DNA of 64,000 nt from NCBI GenBank assembly GCA_037903475.1, contig JBAJFG010000334.1, positions 206,572 to 270,571 on the forward strand. The letters run 5' to 3'. Below the pieces are notes generated by a model. That model saw only the letters and a list, made by a program, of their open reading frames with translations, did no database searches and had not been told where the DNA came from. Below are positions 1 to 13,100 of the stretch, one piece after another (the first letter of the stretch is position 1; each line of letters begins with the position of its first letter). Both the position numbers and the translations under genes were made by a program. Origin of the DNA: Ancylostoma caninum. Its lineage: Eukaryota > Nematoda > Chromadorea > Rhabditida > Ancylostomatidae.

Positions 1-116
1 TCCACAACGTGTCAGACACCTTTGCTAGAGTGACAGCTTGCACGTTTCGGTCACGATCTAAATAGTATTAAGAGATAAGCGAAGATTATTGAATGCAGAA
101 AACTTGTAACAATTAC

Positions 117-3100
117 CTCGTACTGTAACATCGACTTCTTCTTCGAGGCCGGACACAATAAGTATCTTGTGTTCGGCGCGTTCGCTGACGACTTCTTTTT
201 TCACTTCCGAGACGAGTTGTACGGCATTCACTGGGTCGACAACCCGTTGAAGCACCCGTTCGCCGACCGCTCGACCACCGACGAACGTGTCGATTGAATG
301 TGAACCGACCTGCGCATTTATCGCGAATTAACAACAAGCAATAAACCCTCACATCTTCGTCACACCGTGAATCACTACGTATAAAACCGGTTTAACGCTT
401 GGATGATCCGGAAAAAATCGGTCTCGGAGTAGGCTTATGCCTGGAAGGTTGCGGTCAAATGAAACTATGAGGAATCGCAGTCAAGGGAGCGATATCGCGC
501 TAACAAACACCTGTATGTACCAGGTGGTCACTTTGAATCGTACGCTACTTCCGCCGCCAAGGACACGATCACCGCAATATTAGGAAACCGAAGAATTGGA
601 GCCGGTTCACGACTGAAAGGAATGCGAAAGACGCTGGCGAGTAGACATGTTACAAATACGGGCACAAAAATGGTCACAGAACGGTTGGAACAGCTGAAGC
701 GTGACAGGAACTGTGCGCACGACTGAGAAACCCAACAGCTTCGAACGGGTGGTAGCCAGAGAATTGAAGGAAAATTGCCATTTTCCGGAAAAAAAGTGTG
801 AGGTGCCAAAGGGGGATCAGGTAAAAGCAGAGAAAGAAAATGAGTTCAGATCGGATAGCAATAACTCTACACTCTCCGGAGCTATGCTTCATTCAGGATT
901 ACCCAGGGCAAAAGTGTCAGCACAATCTGAATCTAGACATCGAGCTTCAACACATTTACCCTGGGTAATCTCACTGATGCATTCAGGTACAGGCAGCTCT
1001 AACAAAGGAGTTTTCAAGAAATATTGTATTCCGGCCAACTCCAAATGCGATACACTCACATATTCTGTGCATTGATCGCCGAAGTTCTTTCATGAAACCA
1101 TAAGAAAAACGGATTTCCTGAGAAATTTCGTGGCAGAATCCATTCCAAAAAAGACAAAAATGCCCACCTCTTTGAAGCGACAGGAGGCCCGAACGAGGTT
1201 GTCCGGTAAGTCCTCAATTTGGACCGGCAAGGATCGTCCGTGAGGATCTCGGATGTCAACCCTGACGTCGTCCTTATTTGCTGCGTCGACTGAAAAAACC
1301 ATGTCACTATTGAAAAAAATGACTGACAACATAAAAACTAAAATTACCTAGGAGTATGAGAAAAGATTCAGGATAACTTACTATCAAAGGAGTATCTCTT
1401 GCCCACGAAGCACACAACTGGGAACTTTGCTCGCCCAGCCCTCACAGGAACTAGGATCGGTACCTCGTTCAGCTTCTCTCCATCGAGGAAAATATTCACT
1501 TCATGAGACCCTGAATAGAAACGAGATTCCTCAAGATCCTCGAAAAACTCCGGAATCAAAAGTGATTCGCACCTTTCACAGTCGGCGTGAATTCCGCATA
1601 AAACGACTCTTCTCCCTTTGTGATGATCACTGGCGGTCGAGTGTCGTCCGGAGCTGCACCATAGGGACACCCACATAACACAGACCACACGCACACACAA
1701 CACAACCCACAGAACAGAAGAACAGAACCCAGTAGAACCCACAAAACGCGCAAAACCGAGGGACACCAGTGGACATTTACGCGTCATCGCTAGGCCGATG
1801 GTTGCTGCTCGTGATGACGTCGTTTCGGAAGTTCTGGCAACCATCCGCCTACTTATAAGCACATAGCACTCACCAATGACAACCACGTTGCACTCTGCAG
1901 CTCGTCCACCAGGATTTGCTATCGTGAATCCTCGCTTTTGGCCAACCTGGAAGATTTGAACCGAAAATGTAGTGTTTACGGAATTATTTTGATTTATTAA
2001 TATTAGATATATTGAGAAGAGGTTCCCCTAATGATGTTGCGAAAAAAAGGCTAGAAAAGAAGAGAAACATTTCATTCATAGAAAGACCTGCGCATGCTTG
2101 AGATCATTGGTCAACGACGACTTCTCCACTCGTTCTGGAGCACTTCCTGTCAGGCCTGTTGACACCGATGGAGACATAGTGGCAAGTGGCGCTGCAACGG
2201 CTGACGTCGCTGGAGCATTCTCCACCATGCATCTCATTGGCGACCCTATAATAAGCTAGGATGGAATCCAGAAACTCGTCACACACCAACCTCAGGGACG
2301 TTTGCCGCCTCGAAAGCGAAATCTCAACCTCAAATGTCACCTTGGACGCAAATGCGTACTTATGAGTTCACGCGACACGAAGATATGGGCCGTGCGTCAG
2401 CGAACTTTCAATGTGACCACCAGGATGGATTTGTGGATAAATGCGATTTTTTGGCAGAAAGCTCGCATAGGTCCGTGAGAATTCGCTGATACATGGATAT
2501 CGTGAACTGGAACGTACCTGGCACACTGACACCGTTGAAGCGTACGCTAATCACGTGTTCCTTAGCTTCTTGTGGGGTGAACGACACCTTAACAAGTGAG
2601 AAATCCATGCTGGAAAGCTGTAGGAATCCTAGTGCACGGTGCCAACTCTACCTTGAATCTCGCCTGACCCTCAGCCTGCACGAAGTTCGGCACGTTTCGA
2701 TTGTCCACGGACACGATGATTTCCATGTTGCCGGCTCCGGCACGTGCAGCATCTGTAAACATTTTCGTTCCGTGGAGAAGAACCTACGAATTCTAAAAGC
2801 TCAAGGATCGGAATAATAGCGTACCTATAGCAAATGTGCACGGTTTTCCAACAATGGCTTGATCACACTGACTGAGTCGTGCCATTCTAGCGTCGTACGC
2901 CTTAGCAGTGAAAGGAGATCCAGCAATTGGTTCACCGACCATGGAAATGTCGACCTTAAGTATGGATTTACAGGATTTAGCTGAAGTTTCTCACAGAATT
3001 CAAGTATCCATGAAAGTGTTCTTACCTGGTGGTTTCCGACACACTTTGGTGTGTAAGTAGCGATGCAGAGGGTGTCGTCCTGACGACTGCGCGTAATCTC

Positions 3101-6100
3101 CACAGGAAGGTCGTTACCTTGAGGGTCGCGAACTCGCACCTCCGGTTGAGCGTCAGAGGCCACTGAAAACATCGGATTTATATGCGTATCCAGAGAAAAA
3201 AATTAGGAAAAAGTAGTCCAACAAAGCTTAACAAACCGTTTGTCTGGATTTTGATTTCAGTCAATTCATCAACGGGCACTCGTTCTAGTCCTGGGCCTGA
3301 GGCAGATGCCTGCGCTGCGGACACCAGTTGACAAGTGAATGGTGATCCTGAAGAGAATAATGATGACGTCGAGAAGAATTTCTGGATTTCAGGAAGCTAA
3401 CCTGGCACTGGCTCGTTATTAAATCGGATTGTAATGGTATGATCGGCATTTTCCTTTGGTACAAATGAGATGTCATAGCGATGTTGTCCCAGAGCATGGG
3501 CCATTGATGGAACACGCCCATCGTTCACAGCTACTTCAAGGTTACCCACTCCAGCCTCGGATGCGTCCACTTAAGTGGTAAAATAAAGAAACATCCATAA
3601 AGTTCTCCACATCATCTGGATACTAACCGGTGAAGTAAACGGGCTTATCCAGGAGGCCTTTAGGGATCGCGCCAACTTTAATCTTTGTCGGATCGTACGC
3701 TCGGCACGTGAACGGAATAGCTGTCACTGGCACTCCACCGTATTTAACCTCGATGTCGTGGTCACCTTAAAGAAGATACTGTAGTTCCTGGAGCAGGAAC
3801 GGCATTCAGGACCAATCCTGGATCTTCACATACCAACGACTTGAGGGGTGAAGTTCACTTGCATGACTCCAGGTTCAATTTCAATGATCTCAGTGCCGAT
3901 CTGGTTCTTCTTGTTATCTAAAGCAGATGGTAGTTCGCATATAATCCAGAAATTTTTGGGATCATAATCAATATTTAATACTGTAACAATTGCACCGATC
4001 TGTTGCACACACACTTTCTCACGGGACATAGGACTAACGTGAAAGGGACGTAGGCGGAACTTACTTGACACATTTTACACGGACAACTAACACTGAAACG
4101 AGACTATTAAAAACGAACACAGCAAATATGAACGAAATCTGAACGAAGCTCAACGAAGTATACATCAAAAAGCAGGAACAGTAAATTACAAGTACACTGC
4201 GACACAAGTAGGTCGTACCAGTAATTGTGATTTCAAGTTGGTCGTGTCCGGCTACTTCCACGATAACGCTTGATGGTTGGCCGACTCGTGACAACGATGG
4301 AATCTTCGTTACTGCCGTCTTTGAAATGCTCTTGTGCTTGCTCTGGAAAACTCGTTTCAGGAAGAAAATGAGAGGAGTTGATGGATCGAACATGATAAGA
4401 TTTGTAGTGAATGAGTGGTAAAGAAATCCTTCCAAATCTTCATGGATGCCGTACTCCAAGATCGCAAATGAGAAATATGTATGTTAAAATCCTCCGGAAA
4501 GGTCTTGGATTGGACACGATTGGATATTTTTTGAACGAAATGCAATCTCAAGTGCAAATAAAGAGTAATGTTACAATGCACAACGCTACTAGCGCCACAG
4601 GAAGATATATCTATGAGAAAAAAGAAGAAAACAGGACCTACCAACAGGAATTGGCTTGAGCATGAACTTCTATTCTCTTTTTTAACCAAAAAAACCAGTT
4701 TCCTCGGGTTAGATCCATTTTCTTCATTTCTTTCTCATTGCTTTTCCACTTTTCCCATTTTCCACAGAGATTTAAGCGAGAACTCCAAATTAAACACTCC
4801 AATGTGTGTTTAACCCACATTTTCAACTCGCAACGCCCACCTTTTTATCTTTCTTCAGTGTGGCCGCTTTCTCCTCCTTCTCGCGTTTCGCCCGTTCCTT
4901 TTCCTCCCTCTTCTTATCCTCTTTCTCTTTCTTCAAATCCTTCTTCGAAAGAGACGGTGAGGCAGCTCCATCGACCGTTTCAGTGAGCGGTGGTGGAGGA
5001 TCGGTGATGAGCACTTCGAAGGGCGAGTCTGAACGCAAACTCACAATGAGGTACCTATGTTCTTTGAAAATTTCCTCTGGGTATTACTCACTCTTTAGCA
5101 CCTCCTTGTTGAAGGTGATGTTGACAGTGTGCTGTCCCTTCGAGGTGGGCGTGAACGTCACAAGGAACTTTGCTGTGCCACTTTCCAGTTGAGCAACATG
5201 CGATGGTATTATCACACCGTCAGCATCCTTGATCGCCATTTCGAGATTACCGAAGCCGGCTCGGCCAGCGTCGACTGGAACGATAGAAACTGTTTACTCA
5301 ACGAGTAAAAAACGCAGATCCGACCGGAAGGGAAAGAACTATCTCCATGGCTAGTGAAACTAGTGAATCCTTAGAAAAACTTGCCGGTAAATTCCACGGT
5401 ATCGTTAAGATTAGATCGTCCAGGAATTTCGCCCACAATGATTTCAGACGAGTCGTATACTCGAATCGGGAATGGAGATAGTGGATGTTGGATCTCGTTC
5501 ACATAGGCGAACACCTGCAATCCGTGAATTTAGTTAATATCAGGAGCATTTAAAGGACCGGTTATGGAGCATATAGAATACAGAGCTCTTCATCTAATTT
5601 GTAACGCGGTCCTGGAACGAGTTTTGTCGTGAACTTCAATTCACTACAACTTTTCCTACTTTTGCCTCTCCCATTCGATAAATTCGAGTTTCTGACTTCA
5701 TTTGCGGTAAGATCAGCTCAAGTTTTACGAGAAAAATTATTATTCTGTTGCTGTCAAATCATTCGTGAGAGCATTGCAGAACCAATCATAATCCTCTGAT
5801 TGTAAACTCTCAAAAAAGTACACTACTCTTCAGGACCCTCCAAACTCTGGATGTTTTGAAATTCATGTTTTCCATCAAATATCTAGCGCATGATAAGTTT
5901 TTGGAACTTCGAAATCCTTTTGGAAGAAGTAAAGCTCATCATGTAAATCAACTTCTCATGGAAACGGTTGTTATTGGTTGACTCCGCCCCTGTCTCACTA
6001 CTCTATCAATTACGAAAAACAGCGACTCCTCCCTTATCTAGCAAACCACCAGTGAACAAAAAGAGGAGACTAGTACTCAGTTTTTGTTTTCTACAAAATA

Positions 6101-7179
6101 GAAGAAGTTCGGGCCTTCTCTAGGAAATTCGTCGGATTTGTTAAACCTCAACGACCTCAAAATAGAGGAGAAGAGCAATTACGTATAGCACACAATGTCT
6201 TTCCTTAAGATTCGAATATTTACTTGAAAACTCGAAATTTCAGGCGTAAAATCACAGTATTTCTTAAATCATAGCAAAGTAGAGGAACTTCAAAATCAAT
6301 GACGATGCTCCAGAAATCAATAAAGCCTATCATAATTTAAAATCCTTTCACCTTATGAGTTCCAACTTCAGTTGGTTTGAATGAAATCTCATATTTGCTG
6401 CCGCTTTTCTTTACTTTTGTGTCAAGTTCCGGTTGAGTAGCACCAGACGCTACAACTTGATTGCGCATCGGAGCTGAAGAGAGAAAAAAATAGTGCAAAA
6501 ACAAGGAAGGAACAAACAACGGGTGGAGAGCAAATAAAAGCTCTACTCACGTAGTACAACAACGCGAAGAGTATCTTCCTTGGAGAGCTTGAGGTTTTCT
6601 AGTTTCACCTGAAAACAAGAGGAATACTGGCTCCAAACGTATAGAGAACATGGCCGCGGATATGAGCTTTTCAGGAGGGTTGGCAAGGGTTACTTAATAG
6701 TTAATCACGTACGGTTTAAGCTGAGCGCTGATCGAAGAAGCCATAGTAAAGTTCGTCAAAATTCTCAATAATGTAGTAATAAAACCCAAGATTCCCCGAC
6801 GACCCTATTCTTGCACAAGTGAGGGCTCTGGACCCCATTCCTCATGGAATTGAGCCAAAAACGTGTGTGAGTAGGCACGTTTTGAGCTAGGGTACCGCAA
6901 ATGGCGCAAAATAGTAGTATTCTCCAACAATAACCCTGATAGCTTAGAATTGCCTTATCAGTTGGAGGAATCCACGGATTTAATTATACACGGCGTGTAG
7001 ATTCTACTTCCTGGTGGCACTCCCCACTCCGTAATAGATCCAAGAAAATTAGAAAATTATACACACCACAGAATATGCCAAATTCAACCTACCTCAACAT
7101 CCTTTCCTCGTTTCACTACTTCATGTTTCGAAGTGAATTTACTCTTGCCAAATTCAAATGGTTTGGTCTCCTTCGCATC
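117..7179 (-). other. Filamin Ig-repeat block (about eight repeats)
   Basis: Exons 18-38 of the filamin. Most repeats are recognisable by a start like VDAGRAGFGNLE, VDASEAGVGNLE or DAARAGAGNMEI, a mid-repeat FTP or YTP with a following Gly, and an end like GSPF, NSPF or GSPM. Repeat boundaries fall near 5274, 4260, 3569, 3162, 2752, 1946 and 1289. The repeat from 1946 lacks the usual SPF end and reads VPILVPV instead. Between the repeats ending near 2230 and starting at 1946 lies a Ser/Ala/Pro spacer of about 45 residues. Intron phases recur (phase 1 within the repeats), as expected of a gene grown by duplication of repeat units. Confidence 0.88.
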
Positions 7180-10100
7180 CTGGAAGAAAGGGGTTGATGT
7201 ATGGGCCGAATTCCAGAGATAAAGAAAAACTAATTGTGGAAGTACTGCAGTAAAACAGGTATTACGGAGACAAGAATACTGAAACAGTTTGACTATGGGT
7301 TGTAACTACTATGACTATGTTACTATGACCTGCAGATTTGACTCCATGCTATTCCAGGAAGTATCTTTCAGGTGTCACGAGAAAAAAAAAACAATGTTCT
7401 TGCTCTTTTTGAAAGATGTCTCTAGATTCCCAGGGGAGGATGGAGAGCAGATATTTTGGAAAGAGTTCCAACAAGAAGTAGCACATGATATCCCTTTGAA
7501 TAATTACAGAACCTACTTTTCTAGAAGTTAGCAGTGTTGGAACTTTTTGAATATCCATGGGAACATGTTCAATCATGTCTACTGCATAAAATGAAGTATG
7601 GAAGCTCTGGTGGAATGTAAAAAATCCAACATTTCAGTTAGTCACCGTGGCTGGAACCAACTAAACCTTTATTTTATGCAGAATCCCCTATTCGTCGATT
7701 TTCTGAAGAAAAGTATTCACTTTTTTGAATTTCATGCTCGCTTTCGGCGTCGTGTGAGGTGTTGACTTTGTTGACGGTGCCGGTGAATGCGGCAGTTCAG
7801 CAACCGGTTCCAGCGCTTGCACACGTGGACTCTGCAAATTATCCATTCATAAAAACATCCGACTCAGAGAATTTCCGTAAGAAGTCGAGAACCAACTCCG
7901 AAAAACTTCAGAAACACGAGACTCACCGCTGCATCGACAGCTTTTTCACCACTGCTGAGATCGTCTTTCGATCCAGCCACTTCGATGACATCATCACGAA
8001 TGTCAGATGCTGGTTCCTGGATTTCGATTGATGGTCTGGAAAACGTGTGAGGTCAGGAGGAAACTGTGTTTTGATGGAAAATTTTGACGCACTCATGTGA
8101 CCTTTTCCCGTAACCATGTTGTTGCAGGATCTTGTCATCTTCAGCTCGGACTCGAAGGTACTCCATAGTGCGCTGAGCCTCGTCAGCGAGAGGCAGTGGA
8201 GTCAGTTCACTTGTCCTGGAATTACCAGCAATTATTTCAGGTAAACTCTCTACTGAACATGAAGTTTTTAGGATGTATTGGGTAGTACGCGAATTGATGT
8301 ATGCATTTTTAGCCAGGATTGAAGCAGACGGTCCCAGAAAAAAGTGGTCCATTTACATTTGAGGACTTCAAACAATAAGGAATTCGGAACTCAAGTAGTG
8401 GAGTTTTTAAGGAAACATATTTTTTTGATCTTTCAGTTGCGGGAAAGATTTTGAGCCATTATGGATACCAACTGGGGATTAGTTGTGACAAAAGTTTTTG
8501 CAAAAACATCACTTCCATCTACTGAAAACTCAACCCTAGTAAACTCAGGTGAACTTGTAAGTTTCTTTCAATATTTAGCTTGAGTTAGTTCTAGCAGAAT
8601 GAATCACCCACACTGAAAAAAACCTCCTGGTCATGCAAGAACAAGGTCTCTGGATGTAAATGAAGACTTGGAAAGTTGCCAGTAGCAAGAGAGAATCCGA
8701 ATACTTTTTGGAGGCAAAAACTAGGAAATCGGTCCTACATTTTCAACACCCTCGTTTTCCATGCTTCATGAAAATGCTAAACCTGCACTAGCGGCAAGGA
8801 AAGCAGCCGAACACAGCATCCGTCTTATTTTCAAAACGATAACACCCCTCCTAACACGCCAACATCGTGAAACAGAAGTATGTAGCATTGAAAGTACGAA
8901 AAAACAAACGAGGAACCAGAAAGAGAACACTTGAAAAAAAACCAGTAAACCAGTTACCGCTTCAGTTTTTCTGGCGTCGGTTCGTAAATTTGAGTTTTCT
9001 CCTCCGTTCGTGGTAATGAGGACGGGACAGTGCCACTGCGGTCGATGAACTGAAGGAGGAGTGAGTCAGAAACTCGATGAGTAGAGGTCATAGGTAAAAA
9101 CCAGTAATTCATGTCACATTACTATGAGTTACCTCAGACTGTGTCCTCAAGAAGCTCAGATCATCCTTGGCACCCTTCTTTGTTTTCTCGTCAACAGGAC
9201 TTCCGCCGCGGTGTGGGATTACTTCCGGTTTCCTGGATTTTTTATGGTAATAATCTAAGAAAAAATCCAGAGCATGCAAGGAATAACTGACTTCTCAACG
9301 TCTTTGTCCAGCTTCTTCGGTGAGATCGTGTAACTTGTGCGCGTGACTGCTGTTGTTTCCGAGTAACTTGGCTCGTCGTAGGTCTGAAATCTTCAAAAGT
9401 TTACTGAAGAATTACTTTCAGTCCCAGAGTTTAGAATCAAAGGAACAATTTCTCCATCAAAAATACTAGCAAAAACTAATTTGAAAGGTTCTACCAGCTT
9501 GAATTTAAAGAGATCAGAATCTATGTATTGCATATGAAACTGCATAAGAAATGATCAGAAAAACAGGGAAAGTTTTTGGAGATCTTTAATCCACGGCTTC
9601 CGATTCTGAGGGGAAAGTACAGGTGCAAAATAAAAAAATGTTCTTTAAGGTTCTCGTAATCCGAAATAAAAGATGAGAAACACGTCAAAAATCTCTTCAT
9701 ATCAGTATGTTTGATTTAACTGTTACTCCCTACTGTATTTTATACAACTAATTTATTCTACATGTCCAAAAAAGAGATATGCTTATTTTTTTTTCAGAGA
9801 AGGAAGATAGAAAACATCAACCATTTACATATCTTCTGAACCAACTTTTCCCATAAATACGTAGAAAATAAGAAAATGTAATACTTCGAAGTTATGATAA
9901 ACCAGAGCTGCAGAGAAAAAGCTACTTGATTTGGAAATGTGGAACAAATCTCGTAGCTGAGTGAAATGAATGGCGAAGGAAAGAACGGACATTTCGCATT
10001 AAAGCAACCAATCCAGTAATTCCATCCTGGAACAGTGATCCTGCTCTTTCCAAATGTGTAGAACCACTATTAAAATTGTAAGAGATGGCGCCTCAGCTAG

Positions 10101-13100
10101 AGTTCTGCTCAAGAACTAGGATTACTACGACTCGCTAATATTCTCTTTTTGTCTTGTTAATTACTGTCGGTATCAAGCACATCATCTGTGATGTAACAAA
10201 TAAATAAATAAATAAACTAATGGACCGCTTATTGAATAAAGAATTAACAATACTACTATAAGCAGTGAGTTAGTATTAACAATCTCTTAGCTGTGGACAG
10301 TTTGTCGATCAGAAGACATTCACATTCTCGAATCAAAATTCTCAAAAAGGAAAAGGTCTCTAAAGGAATGAATGCAAAAAAAATCCTGGAGAGTTCATCC
10401 AACGACAATATTATGAATTATTACAAGAATCAAACCGTTTTTTTTTCGTACTTCTTCCTGACCAAAAAATTACCTTAATCCAGAGAAGTTCCCCATTAAG
10501 GTAGAAACAAGACTACAGTTCGTAATGAAAATTGCTTGTCTCAAGTTACTCACCACAAAAAAAAAGTTTCCCGGAAAAACCCTATCAGTTGTTGAAGTTC
10601 TTGCAAACAAACATATCATGAATTTATGTGTGGTCGAAGATTACTCAAAGTCATTCTAGTCTTTGCTCAACTAGTAAAGTTATATTACTGAGAAGTGATT
10701 CTATTGTTGAGGAAGGGCATATATTTTCAAAGATTCCCAGCTAAAAATTAGAAAATCGATGTTTACATGAAGAAATATCTCAATTAGGAGCGTAGCATTG
10801 CACAAGGTCAAATATCAGCAAAGCTGTTCTCTCGAAAAGAAGGCACGCCAATCAGGTGTCACGGAATAAGTACCTGTTCTGGAATAGTGTTGACCCGCAA
10901 CCGGGAAGGATTCCCAAGAGCCTTCTCCCTCTCAAGTCACCATTTTTTCCAGAATCTCCCAGCGCGCAATTGCGAGAAATTCTACCCAACAATCGTAGCC
11001 GTAGTTCGACAAACATAGAACTTGTAACTTGCCGTGAAGAGACATGTACAAAACCAGTTAGTAACATTGTTTGGTGACCTCAAGCACAATAAAAAAGTGT
11101 TCTTGAATAGTGACGAGTTTTTATCGCCAGGGAACTACCATCTGTCACACACGCGCACACTCATGTAATGAGGACAACTAGCACAAACATATAGTTTTGA
11201 TGATAGACGCTACTATAAGAGACACTGTAACCAGTCTCGAGGGCGCAGACAACAACCGATGACAGTCTCGGCACACAGCTAAGCTAATTGGTACACTAAC
11301 TGGAATGTTACACTAAATACGGGCGTCCCCCCCCCCCGTCGTCAACGACCGGAATCACCGAATGTGTACTCTGACTGACTTTCACGGTTATCGATAACAG
11401 GAATCAGCAAACATCCACGCAAATGTCGTAGTAATCCTAGATATGACCCCAGCTACTGCTGGAAAAGGCGAAAAAAGGATTGACGCATTGAGTTCTACCT
11501 TCTGGAACGGAATATGTAGGTTTCCAGGAAGTCATAGATCTTTCGGAAAGGTTTCAGGACCAGTTCACACTTGGCATTTCTCCAAATAAGAATAAAATCT
11601 GCCCTGCTAAGCCCTTAGTTGCTAAGCCATAAGTTTCTGGATATTCATGGGAAGACTTGGCATTTCTCCAAATCGGATTGAAATATGCTCTGCTAAGCCC
11701 TTCGTTGGTAAGCCCCAAATTCCTGGATATTTATTAGAAAACTTGGTATCTTTCCATATAGGAAGAAAATCTGCTCTGCAGAACCCTAAACGCCTAGTCG
11801 TTAAGCAATAAATTCCTGGATATTAATGAGTAAATGGTAAACATCTCTGCTCCATAGATTAACTGGAAATTGTCAACTGAATACTTTTAGAAAACAAAGC
11901 GCAACAGCTAATTACTCCCTAGTTGTACACAGTTGTAATTATTCCTAATCAATTCCCATCTAAAACATTAGGGTAGATTCTGCTCATAAGATGGAAGTTG
12001 AAAATATTCCTTTAAAAAGTTGTCAAAAACAAACATGTCCCTCATTTTCTTTTCGATCAATACCTATCTAACCTATATGATCAAGGTCGCTACTTGGCTA
12101 TTCACTCTACATCAAAAGAGAAACTTTTTCTAAGGACAATGCATGTACAGAAATCGCCAAAAACAACAAAGAATCAATTACTATCTTTTGTGTGCCGCCT
12201 AGTGACTGAAAATTCACGGAGCCATGCGAATACAAGTGATACGAGGAAAAAATTCTGAAGTACCTGAAGCAATGACAATAGCATTATCCTCCTTATATAC
12301 GATTTCTTAAGGCTTTGAATAGATGTTTTGGTGGAATGTCAATGGAAAGGACATCAGTGCATGTGCAGAAAAAGTACGGAAAAGTGCGGAAGTGTGGAGA
12401 AGATGTGTCTAGTCGTATTTATCAAATGAGAGAGAGAAAACAGTGGAATTCACAGTCTCTTTTAACTGCGTATTAATCGAACGAAACTGAGAACGTTCTC
12501 CCTAAAAACCGGACAAAAAATGTTCGTTTCGAATATAAAACCCAATGGATGTATTAAATACAGAAGTCAGCGGATAAGCAGCGATAGTTTGAAGTGCATG
12601 CTAATGTGCATGAAATCGTGCGAGTGTGCACGAATGCGCATGAAAATGCACGAATTTTAAACACATCTGATGTTTCGGGATTGTACGTTCCGGAAAAATT
12701 GACTGAAGCCATTTGACTCAAATAGAAATTCTTGGACGGTGGTTTTCAGGAACTTTTGAATATTTTGTGCATCGCTTAACTCAAAATCTTATTTATTCGA
12801 AGCTCGACTCGATTTGATCGAGACAAATGGATGCTGTTCTTCGCTTTGAGGAAAATGAAAACGAGACATGAGAAGCTCTGGAAGCCCGTAGATACCTGAA
12901 GTTTTCCGCAACGCAGAACTTTGAAGTAAGTTGGGTTGGAGCTAAGTATTAACCATATATTCCATAGATATTCAATTTTTGCGATCTTTGAGCATTCGCC
13001 TCGGATAAGCTGATAAATCCCACGAATTTCAGCGGCATTCCAGTGATCTCAGAGCGTTCAAGCCCCACCTTTCAGGCTCGCAACTTTTTAAAAACTAGGA

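Noticed and set aside
2104..2340. Minus open frame containing TFEVEIS, tempting as a filamin strand
   Set aside because: The phase-correct join is from the donor at 2518 (VPG) to the acceptor at 2245 (SPMRC). The frame is intronic in its first part and in the wrong phase in its second.
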